From JABFRZ01 sp964631945 (GTDB lineage Bacteria > Planctomycetota > UBA1135 > GCA-002686595), in contig CAZWAY010000026.1 of assembly GCA_964631945.1 (NCBI GenBank), positions 1 to 64,000 on the forward strand: a stretch of 64,000 nt of DNA. Reading direction: 5' to 3'. The notes below the pieces were generated by a model. That model was not told the origin of the DNA and did not search any database. It saw only the letters and a program-made list of their open reading frames with translations. This document shows positions 45,301 through 53,671 of this stretch, piece after piece; position 1 is the first letter of the stretch, and every line of letters begins with the position of its first letter. The position numbers and the translations under genes were made by a program.

Positions 45301-45710
45301 ACTTCGACGGTCGCGTGCAGGTGCGCGACGCCGCCAGCGGCGCGCTGCGGCGCGAGGCCCTGCGCCCGGGCATGCTCTTCGTGCAGTTCGCGCCGGACGG
45401 GAGCGGCGTGCTGGCCTCGGCCTACGCCGACAACCGCGGCATGGAGTGGCTCGACGCGCACACGCTCGCGCCGCGCTGGACCAGCGCACGCACGAGCCAC
45501 CTGTGGCCGGTGGTGTCGCCCGACGGCGCGCGCGTGTTCAGCGCGAACTGGTCGGGCTTCCTCGGCGTGTGGGACGCGCGGACCGGCCGGCTGGTGACCG
45601 AGATCGAGGGCCTGCCGCCCGGGAACCCGCGCCTGGCGGTGTCACCCGACGGGGAGCGCGTGGTGCTGGCGGCCGGGAAGTACGTGAGCGTGTTCGAGGC
45701 GGGGCGCTGA
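42336..45710 (+). CDS. Membrane serine/threonine protein kinase with C-terminal WD40 repeats
   Basis: 1124 residues. A leader (1-85) precedes a Hanks-type kinase domain: glycine loop GEIARGGMGAV (91-101), Lys116 in TIAMKVV, catalytic HRDLKPANVM, MDWGLAR in place of DFG (as commonly seen in planctomycete kinases), GTPGYMSPEQA, and an Arg in the final helix. One transmembrane helix (AAAAILAVILGLAANAAI) separates it from an extracytoplasmic region of about 13 WD40-like repeats (for example VAWSPDATRLFAAAWDGGVGVWD), which may sense or bind a partner. The gene follows an ECF sigma gene by 50 bp, a known planctomycete pairing. Confidence 0.93.
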   Translation: MPEGSIPSAPDSAGQEADGVVRLYLGWLEERERAGGPALEELCARHPGWRERLTALHAAHERARALLEPDAPTPPEAPASPSAEARYEVRGEIARGGMGAVLEVYDPSLRRTIAMKVVRTDPAFRAGETREEAERHQSRLLAEAQILAQLDHPGVVSIHELGRDARGRAYFTMKRVQGHDFGVVIRAYRGADPEWSLARAVGVLARVCEALAYAHQKGVVHRDLKPANVMVGRFGEVFVMDWGLARVAGRAQAPPVPIRATRLETELANADPARGPGAPAHEPAPEPSVVHTDRESGSRPGSSSVETLVGAVVGTPGYMSPEQARSDASAIGPRSDVYALGAMLYHLLAGRHPYARERRLDSAELVQAILAGPPEPLAGLARGAPEELVAIAERAMARAPEQRYPGMLALGADLQAWLEGRVVRAHRTGAWAELVKWVGRNRGAAAAILAVILGLAANAAIQTLLRRDVERARSVSVRTAEELRREDAHNRVALASAALASGEISHLRALLAGCPADLRGFEWRHLWRESDTSTRTLEFPGLDVKSAFVLPGGRELLVAGAGAHRLVVQDLASGERVRTLELAPESAVNGASLSADGELVAALVYFGDLRLWRTRDWSELPALDARLHGWQDVEFAPRGRLLAAFGTEGVQLWEVERGTELGLLALPQALAGASDIADVAWSPDATRLFAAAWDGGVGVWDVATRTLVTVLRDSSARMQALECSPDGRWLAGGDWDSRLYVWDARTLARVLRSDRIGGQVQALAWSPDSHLVAVGGSGTVHLFEADAWERVGRLVGETGRVHSLAFADGGATLVAGSSLGSVRFFDLEHGAGRTLLHADGREPPAGVAFGRERELAAVAWGHGMVELWDTRTRTRVRSLHTGARIRHLDWSRDGASLAVADWAQGILVLAPEDGSVRRRLALAQPTELHFDPSGTRLAATAQDGHLRVWTLDDGLLAWEAALAPEQHGWPGDLFGASWSPDGSEVVACNFDGRVQVRDAASGALRREALRPGMLFVQFAPDGSGVLASAYADNRGMEWLDAHTLAPRWTSARTSHLWPVVSPDGARVFSANWSGFLGVWDARTGRLVTEIEGLPPGNPRLAVSPDGERVVLAAGKYVSVFEAGR

Positions 45711-45751
45711 GGGCGGGACGGATGCGGTGGGTCTTGCGGAGAGAGGAGAGA

Positions 45752-45787
45752 ACCGCGGAGCCGCAGAGGGCGCGGAGACTCACGGAG
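45752..45787. repeat. Intergenic repeat family copy 2 (single arm)
   Basis: A 36-nt unit starting ACCGCGGAGCCGCAGAGG matches the right arm of the palindrome at 23194-23230 at 32 of 36 positions. The opposite arm is missing here. It lies between the convergent ends of the kinase gene and the isomerase gene. Confidence 0.75.
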
Positions 45788-45811
45788 ACGGAGAGAGGGA
45801 GGGAGGCTGGG

Positions 45812-46729
45812 TCAGCGTGAGTCGGGGGTCCATGCGGCACGCACGCGCTGGAGCAGGGACTGCGTCAGGCGGATGCCTTCCTTCTCGCTCACACCGTCGC
45901 CCTCGTACTCGATGCCGACGTAGCCGCGGTAGCCGGCCTCGTGCACGATGCGCAGCATGCGCGCGTAGTCGGTGTGGGTCTCGTTGCCCTCGGCATCGAA
46001 GTCGTGGGACTTGGCGCTGACGCCGCGCGCGAAGGGCATGAGCTCGGCCACGCCCTGGTAGCGGTCGTACTCCTCGCTGGCGGAGATGCGGAAGTTGCCG
46101 AAGTCCGGCAGGGTCCCGACGCGCGCGTGGTCGGCGGCGCGGATCGTGGCGGCCAGCCAGGCGCCGTTGGAGGAGTTGCCGCCGTGGTTCTCGACGATCA
46201 CGTCGATCTGGTAGGGGTCGGCCAGGAGCGCCAGGCGGTGCAGCGAGTCCGCCGCGCGCCGGGAGACCTCGGCCGGGGTGCCCAGGCCGGCGGCGTTGAC
46301 GCGGATCGAGTGGCAGCCGAGGAACGCGGCCGCCGCGATCCAGCGGAAGTGGTTCTCGATCGCGGTGCGGCGCGCGCCCTCGTCGGCGTCGCCGAGCTCG
46401 CCCTCCGCGTCGCACATGATCAACAGGCTGCGCACGCCCGAACCGTCGGCGCGCAGCTTCATCTCGTGCAGGTACTCGAAGTCGGTCGCACGGTTCTGGA
46501 AGAAGGTGTTGACGTGCTCGACCCCGTCCAGACCGAACTCCTCGCGCGCCAGCACCGCGAAGTCGCGCGGATCGAGCTCGCCGGCGCGCAGCGCGCGGTG
46601 CAGCGACCACTCGGCCAGCGAGATCTTGAAGGCCTCCTGGGCGGGCGAGGCGCTGGCGCGGGACAGGGCCAGGGCACCGCCCAGGCCCAGGCCGCCGAGG
46701 AGCAGGGAACGACGGGGGGTGCGTGACAT
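45812..46729 (-). CDS. Sugar phosphate isomerase/epimerase, Tat-exported
   Basis: 305-residue xylose-isomerase-like TIM-barrel protein. It starts with a Tat signal (SRTPRRSLLLGGLGLGGALAL). The barrel has FLGCHSIRVNAAG, VIVENHGGNSSNGAWL (metal-ligand Glu and His), VGTLPDFGNF (Asp), SAKSHDF and YVGIEYEGDGVSEKEGI near the end. Such proteins are abundant in planctomycetes and process unknown sugars in the periplasm. It is divergent from another TIM-barrel isomerase at 46836, with 106 bp between starts, suggesting joint regulation. Confidence 0.87.
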   Translation of the reverse strand: MSRTPRRSLLLGGLGLGGALALSRASASPAQEAFKISLAEWSLHRALRAGELDPRDFAVLAREEFGLDGVEHVNTFFQNRATDFEYLHEMKLRADGSGVRSLLIMCDAEGELGDADEGARRTAIENHFRWIAAAAFLGCHSIRVNAAGLGTPAEVSRRAADSLHRLALLADPYQIDVIVENHGGNSSNGAWLAATIRAADHARVGTLPDFGNFRISASEEYDRYQGVAELMPFARGVSAKSHDFDAEGNETHTDYARMLRIVHEAGYRGYVGIEYEGDGVSEKEGIRLTQSLLQRVRAAWTPDSR

Positions 46730-46835
46730 CCGGGCAGTCTGACAAACCCCGCCCGCGCGCGCCCGCTCCGAACGCGCCTCGTCCGGCGCGCGCCGCGTGC
46801 TTGGCGCGGGGCGGCGTCCGTGCGAACCTCTGGCG

Positions 46836-47693
46836 ATGAGTCCGACCCCGAGCCCGGCCCGCCGTCGGCACGTGGGCGTGTGCTCGTGGTCCCTGCAGGC
46901 GCGCACGCCGGCCGAGCTGGTGGCGCGCGTGCGCGCGACCGGGGTCGACAGCCTGCAACTCGCGCTCGATCCGCTGCGCACGGGCGCCTGGTCACCCGGC
47001 GAGACGCTCGCGGCGCTGGACGCGGCCGGGCTCGAGCTGCGCTCGGGCATGATGGGCACGGTGGGCGAGGACTACTCGACGCCGGAGACGATCCGCGCCA
47101 CGGGCGGCCTGCGTCCGGATCGCCACTGGGAGGAGAACCGCCGCGCCGCCAGCGCCAACGCCGAAATCGCGCACGGGCTGGGACTCGAGCTGCTCAGCTT
47201 CCACGCCGGTTTCCTGCCGGACGAAGCCGGGGCCGAGCGCACGAAGCTCGTGGCGCGCCTGCGCGAGGTGGTCGATCGCTGCGCCGAGCACCGCGTGCGG
47301 GTGGCCTTCGAGACCGGCCAGGAGCGCGCCCCGACCCTGCTGGCGATCCTGGAGGAGCTCGACCGGCCCAGCGCGGGCGTCAACTTCGACCCCGCCAACA
47401 TGCTGCTGTACGACATGGGCGAACCGGTCGCGGCCCTGGATGCGCTGGCGCCGTGGGTGCGCCAGATCCACGTCAAGGACGCGCGCCGCCCGCGGCAGCC
47501 CGGCAGCTGGGGCGAGGAGGTCGCGGTCGGCGCGGGCGAGGTCCACTGGACGGGCTTCTTCGACGTGCTGGCGGCGCGCGCGCTGGCGGTGGACCTGATG
47601 ATCGAGCGCGAGGCCGGGGCCGAGCGCCTGGCGGACATCGCCGCGGCGCGAACGCGGGTCGAGCGCGAGCTCGCCGCCCGGGGGCTCGCGTGA
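46836..47693 (+). CDS. Sugar phosphate isomerase/epimerase, cytoplasmic
   Basis: 285-residue xylose-isomerase-like barrel without a signal peptide. VGVCSWSLQARTPAEL opens the first strand; LELLSFHAGF, VRVAFETGQERAPT (Glu), AGVNFDPANMLLYDMG (Asp) and IHVKDARR (His) follow the usual metal-site order. The stop overlaps the GTG start of the oxidoreductase gene (GTGA), so the two probably act on the same sugar in sequence. The start ATG 46836 is preferred to a farther upstream TTG. Confidence 0.87.
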   Translation: MSPTPSPARRRHVGVCSWSLQARTPAELVARVRATGVDSLQLALDPLRTGAWSPGETLAALDAAGLELRSGMMGTVGEDYSTPETIRATGGLRPDRHWEENRRAASANAEIAHGLGLELLSFHAGFLPDEAGAERTKLVARLREVVDRCAEHRVRVAFETGQERAPTLLAILEELDRPSAGVNFDPANMLLYDMGEPVAALDALAPWVRQIHVKDARRPRQPGSWGEEVAVGAGEVHWTGFFDVLAARALAVDLMIEREAGAERLADIAAARTRVERELAARGLA

Positions 47694-48787
47694 CCCGGCG
47701 CGCACGAACGCGGGACGGCGCGCGCAAGACCGCCGCGCCCGGGGTCGGCGTCGGCATCCTCGGCTTCGGCTTCATGGGGCGCACGCACCTCGCGGCCTAC
47801 CGCGCCGCGGCCGCGGCGGGCCTTCCGAACCGGGTGCTGGCCGTGTGCGATCCGGCCCTGACCCGGGCCCGCGCCAAGGGCGGCCGGGACTCGGTCAGGG
47901 CCGTGGAGCGCGGCAACCTCGAGTCGGCGCGCGGCCCGGCGGCCGAGCTGGACGGCATCGAGCTCGTGAACTCCCCCGCCGCGCTGTTCGCCGACGAGCG
48001 CATCGAGCTCGTCAGCGTGTGCACGCCGACCGACTCGCACGTGCCGCTGGCGCGCGCCGCGCTCCTGGCCGGAAAGCACGTCCTGGTCGAGAAGCCGGTC
48101 GCGCTGGACGCGCGCGAGGTGGCCAGCCTGGCGGCGGTCGCCCGCAAGGCGCGGCGCCACTGCCTGCCGGCCATGTGCATGCGCTTCTGGCCGGGCTGGG
48201 CCTGGCTCAAGCAGGCCATCGACGAGCGCGAGTTCGGGCGCGTCCGGAGCGCCGTCTTCCGGCGCCTGGCCGCGCCGCCCGCGTGGTCGCGCGATTTCTA
48301 TGGCGACGCGGAGCGCAGCGGCGGCGCGCTGTTCGACCTGCACGTGCACGACGCCGACTTCGTGCGCCACTGCTTCGGGGCACCGACCGCGCTGGTGAGC
48401 ACGGGCTCGCTCGCGCACGTGACCACGCTCTACCGCTATCCGGGCGGCCCGGCCCACGTCGTGGCCGAGGGCGGCTGGGACCACACGCCGGGCTTCCCGT
48501 TCTTCATGGGCTTCACGGTGGTCTTCGAGCGCGCCACGGCCGAGTTCGCGCTCGGGCGCGAGCCGCTGCTCACGCTGAGCGCCGGCGGCGCGCTGCGACC
48601 GGTGGAGCTTCCGGCCGGCACGGGTTACGACGGCGAGATCCGGCACGCGCTGGCGGTCGTGCGCGGCGGCGCGAAGCCACGCGTCAGCCTCGACGAGGCG
48701 CTCGAGCTCGTGCGCATGCTGGCGCGCGAGCGCCAGAGCCTGGCCACGGGCCGGAGCCTCTCCCTGGCGCGGAACTCCCGTGCCTAG
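47690..48787 (+). CDS. Gfo/Idh/MocA family oxidoreductase
   Basis: 365 residues. The Rossmann entry VGVGILGFGFMGRTHLAAY, CTPTDSHVPLARAAL and the catalytic HVLVEKPVAL are followed by the C-terminal domain with GGALFDLHVHDADFVRHCFG containing the D-x-x-x-H substrate-site residues. NAD(P)-dependent oxidation of a sugar or cyclitol is the expected reaction. The GTG start overlaps the upstream isomerase stop by four bases. It is distinct from the Gfo/Idh/MocA protein at 10481. Confidence 0.9.
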   Translation: MTRRARTRDGARKTAAPGVGVGILGFGFMGRTHLAAYRAAAAAGLPNRVLAVCDPALTRARAKGGRDSVRAVERGNLESARGPAAELDGIELVNSPAALFADERIELVSVCTPTDSHVPLARAALLAGKHVLVEKPVALDAREVASLAAVARKARRHCLPAMCMRFWPGWAWLKQAIDEREFGRVRSAVFRRLAAPPAWSRDFYGDAERSGGALFDLHVHDADFVRHCFGAPTALVSTGSLAHVTTLYRYPGGPAHVVAEGGWDHTPGFPFFMGFTVVFERATAEFALGREPLLTLSAGGALRPVELPAGTGYDGEIRHALAVVRGGAKPRVSLDEALELVRMLARERQSLATGRSLSLARNSRA

Positions 48788-48852
48788 TGTCCCCGAACTC
48801 GGGCGTCCGCGCGTATCCTGACTCGCCCCCCCGAGGCCGCCCCGGCGCGCCG

Positions 48853-50952
48853 ATGCGATCCCTGCTGTCTTCCCCGTCACTGGCCTTTCCGCTGGCCCTG
48901 CTGCTGGCGCCCGCCCCGCTCGCCCAGCGCTCGCCCGCGGACGCGGGCGCGTTCCCGAGCCGCGCGGACGAGCTCGCGCCGACGCGCATCGAACTCGCCG
49001 GCAAGGCGCTCGCGCGTTTCCCGTACTTCCAGTACACGCGCAGCTTCAACCAGGGCGAGCCGATCCAGATCGCCTTCGACCCGCGCGTGGAGCGCGCGCT
49101 CGTGCGCCGCACGCTCGACGTCTACCTGATCGAGCACGAGGCCCTGGCCGCGCACCTGGCCGGGCAGCGGTTCGAGGGCCCACCGCTGCGCGTGCAACTC
49201 GTGAGCGCGCTGGTACGCGACAACATCTTCCTGCTGGACGCGGGCACGCTCTCGGGCGCCTCGAAGGCCGACGAGCAGGGCACGCGCGTGCTGGGCCGCG
49301 GCTACGACCTGGCGGTGGACGTCGACGCCGACGGACGCCTCGGCGCCGGCGACCTGCTCGACGGCAGCCTGGACGAGGCCGGCTTCTACGTGCTCGAGGA
49401 CTTCGTCGACTTCCGCGCCGCGGACTCGCTCGAGACCGGTCCCTATGCGGTGAGCGAGGTGCTGTTCGAGGGCGGCACGAACCTGACGCGCCAGGACGTG
49501 TACTTCCCGCGCGAGATCGGGCTGCTGGGCGCGCTCCCGCTGATCGTCGTCAGTCACGGGAACGGCCACTTCTACACCTGGTACGACCACATCGGCTACC
49601 ACCTGGCCTCGTGGGGCTACGTGGTGATGAGCCACGTGAACAACACCGGGCCGGGCATCGAGACGGCCTCCACCACCACGCTGCAGAACACCGAGCTGTT
49701 CTTCGCGCGCCTGGGCGAGATCGCCGACGGTGCGCTGCTCGGCCATGTGGACGTGCACCGCCAGGTGTGGATCGGGCACAGCCGCGGGGGCGAGGGCGTG
49801 GTGCGCGCCTACCGCCGGCTCGAGCTCGGCACGCCGCTGGTCACGCAGTACACGCTCGCGGACGTGAAGCTGGTCTCGAGCATCGCGCCCACCGACTTCC
49901 TCGGGCCGAACGCGTCCAACATGGGCGCGGCGTCCTACCACCTGTGGACCGGCGGCGCCGACGCCGACGTCAACGGCTGCGCCAACTGCAACATCTGCCA
50001 GACCTTCCACCTGCTCGAGCGCGCCGACGGCACGCGCTTCTCGAGCTCGCTGCACGGGGCCGGGCATGGCGACTTCCACGCCGGCGGCGGCAGCTCGGTG
50101 GCCGCCGGACCGTGCCTGCTCGGGCGCACGACGACGCACACGATCATGCGCGCGCTGCTCCTGCCGCTGGTGCAGGTCGCGGTCCACGCCAACCCGGCCG
50201 CGCTCGACTACCTCACGCGCCAGTGGGAGGAATTCCGCGCCACGGGCGCGCCGGGGCCGCTCGACAACGCCTGCGTGTCGGTGGACCTGCAGTACGTGCC
50301 GGGACCGGAGCGCGAGCGTCTGGTGATCGACAACTTCCAGAGCGAGCCGCTGCGGACGCGCTCGAGCTCCGGTGGCGGCGTGCTGATCTCGCCCGGCCTC
50401 GAGGCGCACTACGAGGAGGGCCGCTTCGACGACCGCAACGCGGACTTCAACACGGTGACCACCGACGGCATGAACGGCATGACCCTGGCGGGTCCGGCCG
50501 ACGACTCGGCCGGGATCGTGTTCGACTGGAACGGCACCGACGAGACCCTGCACTTCGAGCTGATCGAGGGGGCGCGCGACCTCGGCGCGTGGCGCACGCT
50601 GTCCTTCCGCGGCGCCCAGGCCACGCGCCATCCGAACACCACCGCCGAGCTCGGCGACCTCGACTTCGCCGTGCAACTGGTCGACTCGGCCCTGCACACC
50701 AGCACGCTGCAGCTCTCGGCCTACGGGGCCGGCCTGGAGGAACCGTACCAGCGCGGCGGCTGCGGCAGCGGCGGCGGCGTCGGCTGGGGCAACGAGTTCG
50801 AGACGTTCCGCATCCCGCTGGGCGATTTCCGGCGCGGCGGCCGGCGCATCGATCTCGCCAACGTGATCGGCATCGGCTTCCTGTTCGGGCCCGCCCACGG
50901 CAGCACGAGCGGACGCATCGGCCTGGACGAGATCATGCTCACGCGCGACTGA
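48853..50952 (+). CDS. Exported alpha/beta hydrolase (PET-hydrolase/lipase-like) with extra beta domain
   Basis: 699-residue protein with a signal peptide (LAFPLALLLAPAPLAQR). After a beta-rich region (30-220) comes an alpha/beta hydrolase core with LPLIVVSHGNGHFYTWY (oxyanion), nucleophile elbow WIGHSRGGEG and later HGAGHGDFH with the catalytic His. Cys-containing DADVNGCANCNICQT is an unusual insertion that could bind a metal or form disulfides. Residues about 480-690 form a beta-sandwich resembling carbohydrate-binding domains (FELIEGARDLGAWRTLSFRG). A secreted esterase is likely; substrate unknown. Confidence 0.8.
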   Translation: MRSLLSSPSLAFPLALLLAPAPLAQRSPADAGAFPSRADELAPTRIELAGKALARFPYFQYTRSFNQGEPIQIAFDPRVERALVRRTLDVYLIEHEALAAHLAGQRFEGPPLRVQLVSALVRDNIFLLDAGTLSGASKADEQGTRVLGRGYDLAVDVDADGRLGAGDLLDGSLDEAGFYVLEDFVDFRAADSLETGPYAVSEVLFEGGTNLTRQDVYFPREIGLLGALPLIVVSHGNGHFYTWYDHIGYHLASWGYVVMSHVNNTGPGIETASTTTLQNTELFFARLGEIADGALLGHVDVHRQVWIGHSRGGEGVVRAYRRLELGTPLVTQYTLADVKLVSSIAPTDFLGPNASNMGAASYHLWTGGADADVNGCANCNICQTFHLLERADGTRFSSSLHGAGHGDFHAGGGSSVAAGPCLLGRTTTHTIMRALLLPLVQVAVHANPAALDYLTRQWEEFRATGAPGPLDNACVSVDLQYVPGPERERLVIDNFQSEPLRTRSSSGGGVLISPGLEAHYEEGRFDDRNADFNTVTTDGMNGMTLAGPADDSAGIVFDWNGTDETLHFELIEGARDLGAWRTLSFRGAQATRHPNTTAELGDLDFAVQLVDSALHTSTLQLSAYGAGLEEPYQRGGCGSGGGVGWGNEFETFRIPLGDFRRGGRRIDLANVIGIGFLFGPAHGSTSGRIGLDEIMLTRD

Positions 50953-50970
50953 GGCCGGGAGCACCAACGG

Positions 50971-51594
50971 ATGAAGCCCCTCTCCCTCGCGCTGTCCGCC
51001 CTGCTCGTGCTGCTCGTCGTCGGCGGCGTGGCGGCCACGTTGATCGGTTCCGGCACGCCCGTCGAACGCGCCCTCGAGGCGCCCGGCGAGCTCCCGAACG
51101 GCGTGGTCGAGATCCTGGCGGCCTACCCGTTCGTGCTGGACGAACCCTGGGTGCACGAGTGGCGCGCGGAGAAGCCGCTGGTGAACGCCGGCTACCTCCT
51201 GGCGCTGGCGGTCGAGCCCGAGCTGGCGCGCGCGCGCCAGACCTACGAGGCCGTGCTGTACGTCGGCGAGCAGACGGCCGAGCGCTGCTTCGCGCCCGAG
51301 GACGGTGGCTGCCTGATCGCGCTGGTGCCCGCCGCGCAGAGCGCGGACGGGCGCGTCGCGCTCGACCTCGCCACGACGCCGATCTGGTTCGGCTCGCTCG
51401 AGCTGCCCGAACGCGTGGACGCGGCCCGCATCACGAGCGAGCTCGCGCTGGCCCGCCGCCACGGCATCGGGCCGGCCCGGCGCGGCGCCGCCGTGACGCT
51501 CGCCACCGGCGAGCGCGACGTGATCCACGTGCGTTCGCGCCTGGAGCTCGAGGCCTACGTCGACCAGCTGGCCGAACGCTTTTCCGTTCGTTGA
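50971..51594 (+). CDS. Hypothetical membrane-anchored protein
   Basis: 207 residues with an N-terminal membrane anchor (LSLALSALLVLLVVGGVAATL), then an unknown domain with aromatic and charged residues (ILAAYPFVLDEPWVHEWR, ARQTYEAVLYVGEQTAERCF). It starts 18 bp after the preceding hydrolase gene and is probably co-transcribed. I do not recognise the family; it may be an accessory of the hydrolase. Confidence 0.65.
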   Translation: MKPLSLALSALLVLLVVGGVAATLIGSGTPVERALEAPGELPNGVVEILAAYPFVLDEPWVHEWRAEKPLVNAGYLLALAVEPELARARQTYEAVLYVGEQTAERCFAPEDGGCLIALVPAAQSADGRVALDLATTPIWFGSLELPERVDAARITSELALARRHGIGPARRGAAVTLATGERDVIHVRSRLELEAYVDQLAERFSVR

Positions 51595-51717
51595 GCCCAC
51601 GGTGTGGGGCACGTCCCTGATGCGTAACCCGCGCGCCGGCCGTCAAGCCGCGCGGCCGGGACGGTCGAGCTCACGACGCGCCGAGCCCGGGCTCGCGCTA
51701 TCCTCTCGCGCACTCCC

Positions 51718-53310
51718 ATGCTGATCGTCACCGGCCTGCTCCTCGCGCTCCAGCAACCCAAGCCAGCCGAGGCGCCGCGCCTGGTGGTCGTGATCGCCGT
51801 CGACCAGCTCGTGCCCGAGCAGCTGCAGCGGCTCGAGACGCACTTCACCGGCGGCTTCAAGCGCTTCCTCGACGAGGGCGCGGTCTTCTGGCGCGCGACG
51901 GTCGACTACGCCGCCACCGAGACCGGGCCCGGCCACGCGACCCTGGCCACCGGACGCTATCCGGCGCACCACGGCATCGTCGGCAACGTGTTCTTCGAGC
52001 GCGCGCGGGGCCAGACCGTCTACTGCGTCGGCGACGAGGCCGCGCACCCCGTGACGGGCGCGGGCCTCGGCAGCGAGCCCGGCGTCTCGCCCGTGTACCT
52101 GCGCGGCGACGCCCTGGGCGACCTGCTCCAGGCGCGCGTGGCGGGCTCGAAGACGGTCGCGATCGCGGGCAAGGACCGCTCGGCGGTGCTGCTGGGCGGC
52201 CAGCGCCCGGACGTGGCGCTGTGGTGGGGCGGCGGCTTCGTGAGCTCCAGCCACTACGGCGAGAAGCTGCCCGAGTTCGCGGGCGTGTGGAACTCGGCCT
52301 GGCGCGAGCGCGCGCGCGGCTGGAAGTGGACCAACGAGCTGCGCGGCGATCCCGCCAGCGTGGGCACCGGCGCCGACACGCGGCCGGGCGAGGCCCTGCT
52401 GGGCGGCGGCACGCTGCCGCGCACGCTGCCGGAGGACGACGCCGGCCTGGACCGCTCGGTGGTGGTCACGCCGCTCCTGGATTTCTTCACGCTCGAGCTG
52501 GCCACGCTGGCGCTGGACGCGGCCGAGCTGGGACGCGACGACGCGGTCGACACCCTCGCTCTCAGCCTCTCGGCCTGCGACATCCTCGGACACCTCTACG
52601 GGCCCGACAGCGTCGAGGTCACCGACCTCCTGCTGCGCGACGACAAGGAGCTCGGCAAGTTCCTGGCGCTGCTCGACCAGAAGGTCGGCAAGGGGCGCTG
52701 GCTCGCGTGCCTGTCGTCCGATCACGGCGTGCTCGACCTGCCGGAGGTGCTGCAGGAGCGCGGCATCGGCGCGCGGCGCGTCGCGCAGAGCGAGGTGAAC
52801 GCGCTGGTGGAAGAGGTGCGCCAGGCCGTGGCCGACGTGCATCCCGAGGCCGGCGAGCTCGGGCTGGCCTACTCCGACCTCGGCTTCACCTTCGACCAGG
52901 CCGCCGCCAGCGCCGCCGGCCTCGAGCCCGCCGCGCTGCGCGCGCTCGTGGCCGAGGTCGCGCGCGCCACGCGCTGGGTCGCCGACGCCTACACGCTCGA
53001 GGAGCTCGAGGACGATGCGCCGCTCGACCCGTGGGTCACGCTCTACCGGCGCAGCCAGTTCCCCGGGCGCGGCCCGGACGTGGCGCTGCGCCCCGATCCG
53101 TGGCTCCTGTTCGACGCGCCCGTCGGCACCAGCCACGGCAGCCCCTACCCCTACGACCGGCGCGTGCCGCTCGCCTTCCTGGGCGGCAAGGTGAAGCCGC
53201 AGCAGCGCTTCGACCCCGCCTCACCGGTCGACGCCGTGCCGACGCTGCTCGCCCTGCTCGGGCTGCGTGCACCGGCCGACCTCGACGGGCGCGTGCTGAA
53301 GGTCGACTGA
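51718..53310 (+). CDS. Alkaline-phosphatase-superfamily phosphohydrolase (PafA/nucleotide-pyrophosphatase-like)
   Basis: 530-residue exported enzyme with a short hydrophobic start (LIVTGLLLALQQ). The core begins RLVVVIAVDQL (Asp29 metal ligand) and TETGPGHATLATG (70 region) with the Thr69 nucleophile; later SACDILGHLYG and LSSDHGVLDLP bring the metal Asp/His pairs, and GTSHGSPYPYDRRVPLAF the final His. This arrangement fits PafA-type phosphomonoesterases or type-I phosphodiesterases. It should act on extracytoplasmic phosphate esters. Confidence 0.85.
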   Translation: MLIVTGLLLALQQPKPAEAPRLVVVIAVDQLVPEQLQRLETHFTGGFKRFLDEGAVFWRATVDYAATETGPGHATLATGRYPAHHGIVGNVFFERARGQTVYCVGDEAAHPVTGAGLGSEPGVSPVYLRGDALGDLLQARVAGSKTVAIAGKDRSAVLLGGQRPDVALWWGGGFVSSSHYGEKLPEFAGVWNSAWRERARGWKWTNELRGDPASVGTGADTRPGEALLGGGTLPRTLPEDDAGLDRSVVVTPLLDFFTLELATLALDAAELGRDDAVDTLALSLSACDILGHLYGPDSVEVTDLLLRDDKELGKFLALLDQKVGKGRWLACLSSDHGVLDLPEVLQERGIGARRVAQSEVNALVEEVRQAVADVHPEAGELGLAYSDLGFTFDQAAASAAGLEPAALRALVAEVARATRWVADAYTLEELEDDAPLDPWVTLYRRSQFPGRGPDVALRPDPWLLFDAPVGTSHGSPYPYDRRVPLAFLGGKVKPQQRFDPASPVDAVPTLLALLGLRAPADLDGRVLKVD

Positions 53311-53671
53311 GCGAGGCGCGGTGCGACGCCCGAGCGTCTCCCTCCCTCGCGCGCCGCACCTTGCGGTCAGGAGGCCCGGGCCGGAATGTTGCGCCAGCGG
53401 ATGGAGCGCAGGCGGATGGACGATTCTCGCTTCCCGTCGCGCAGGGTCGTGGCGGGATACGCACTTGCCGTCTGGCGTTCCAGTAGTTGTGTCGATGGTC
53501 GCCTGTCCGCGTCCTCTCTAGTTTCCTCCTGCAGGCTTGACCTGTCGAGCGGCGCGAGCCCGGCAGGATGCGTGTCGAAGTGGTCGACCTACCTGAGGTC
53601 GCTCCAGGGGTTCCCAGGCCCCATCGTCCCGACTGACACCGAATCGCCCCGTCCCTCCAACTGGAGTCTCC
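53311..53671. other. Gene-free intergenic stretch
   Basis: 361 bp without a convincing gene. Composition is less GC-rich than the flanking genes, suggesting a promoter zone for the lipoprotein gene at 53672; a weak ribosome binding site (CTGGAG) precedes its ATG. I saw no repeat or hairpin worth naming. Confidence 0.5.
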
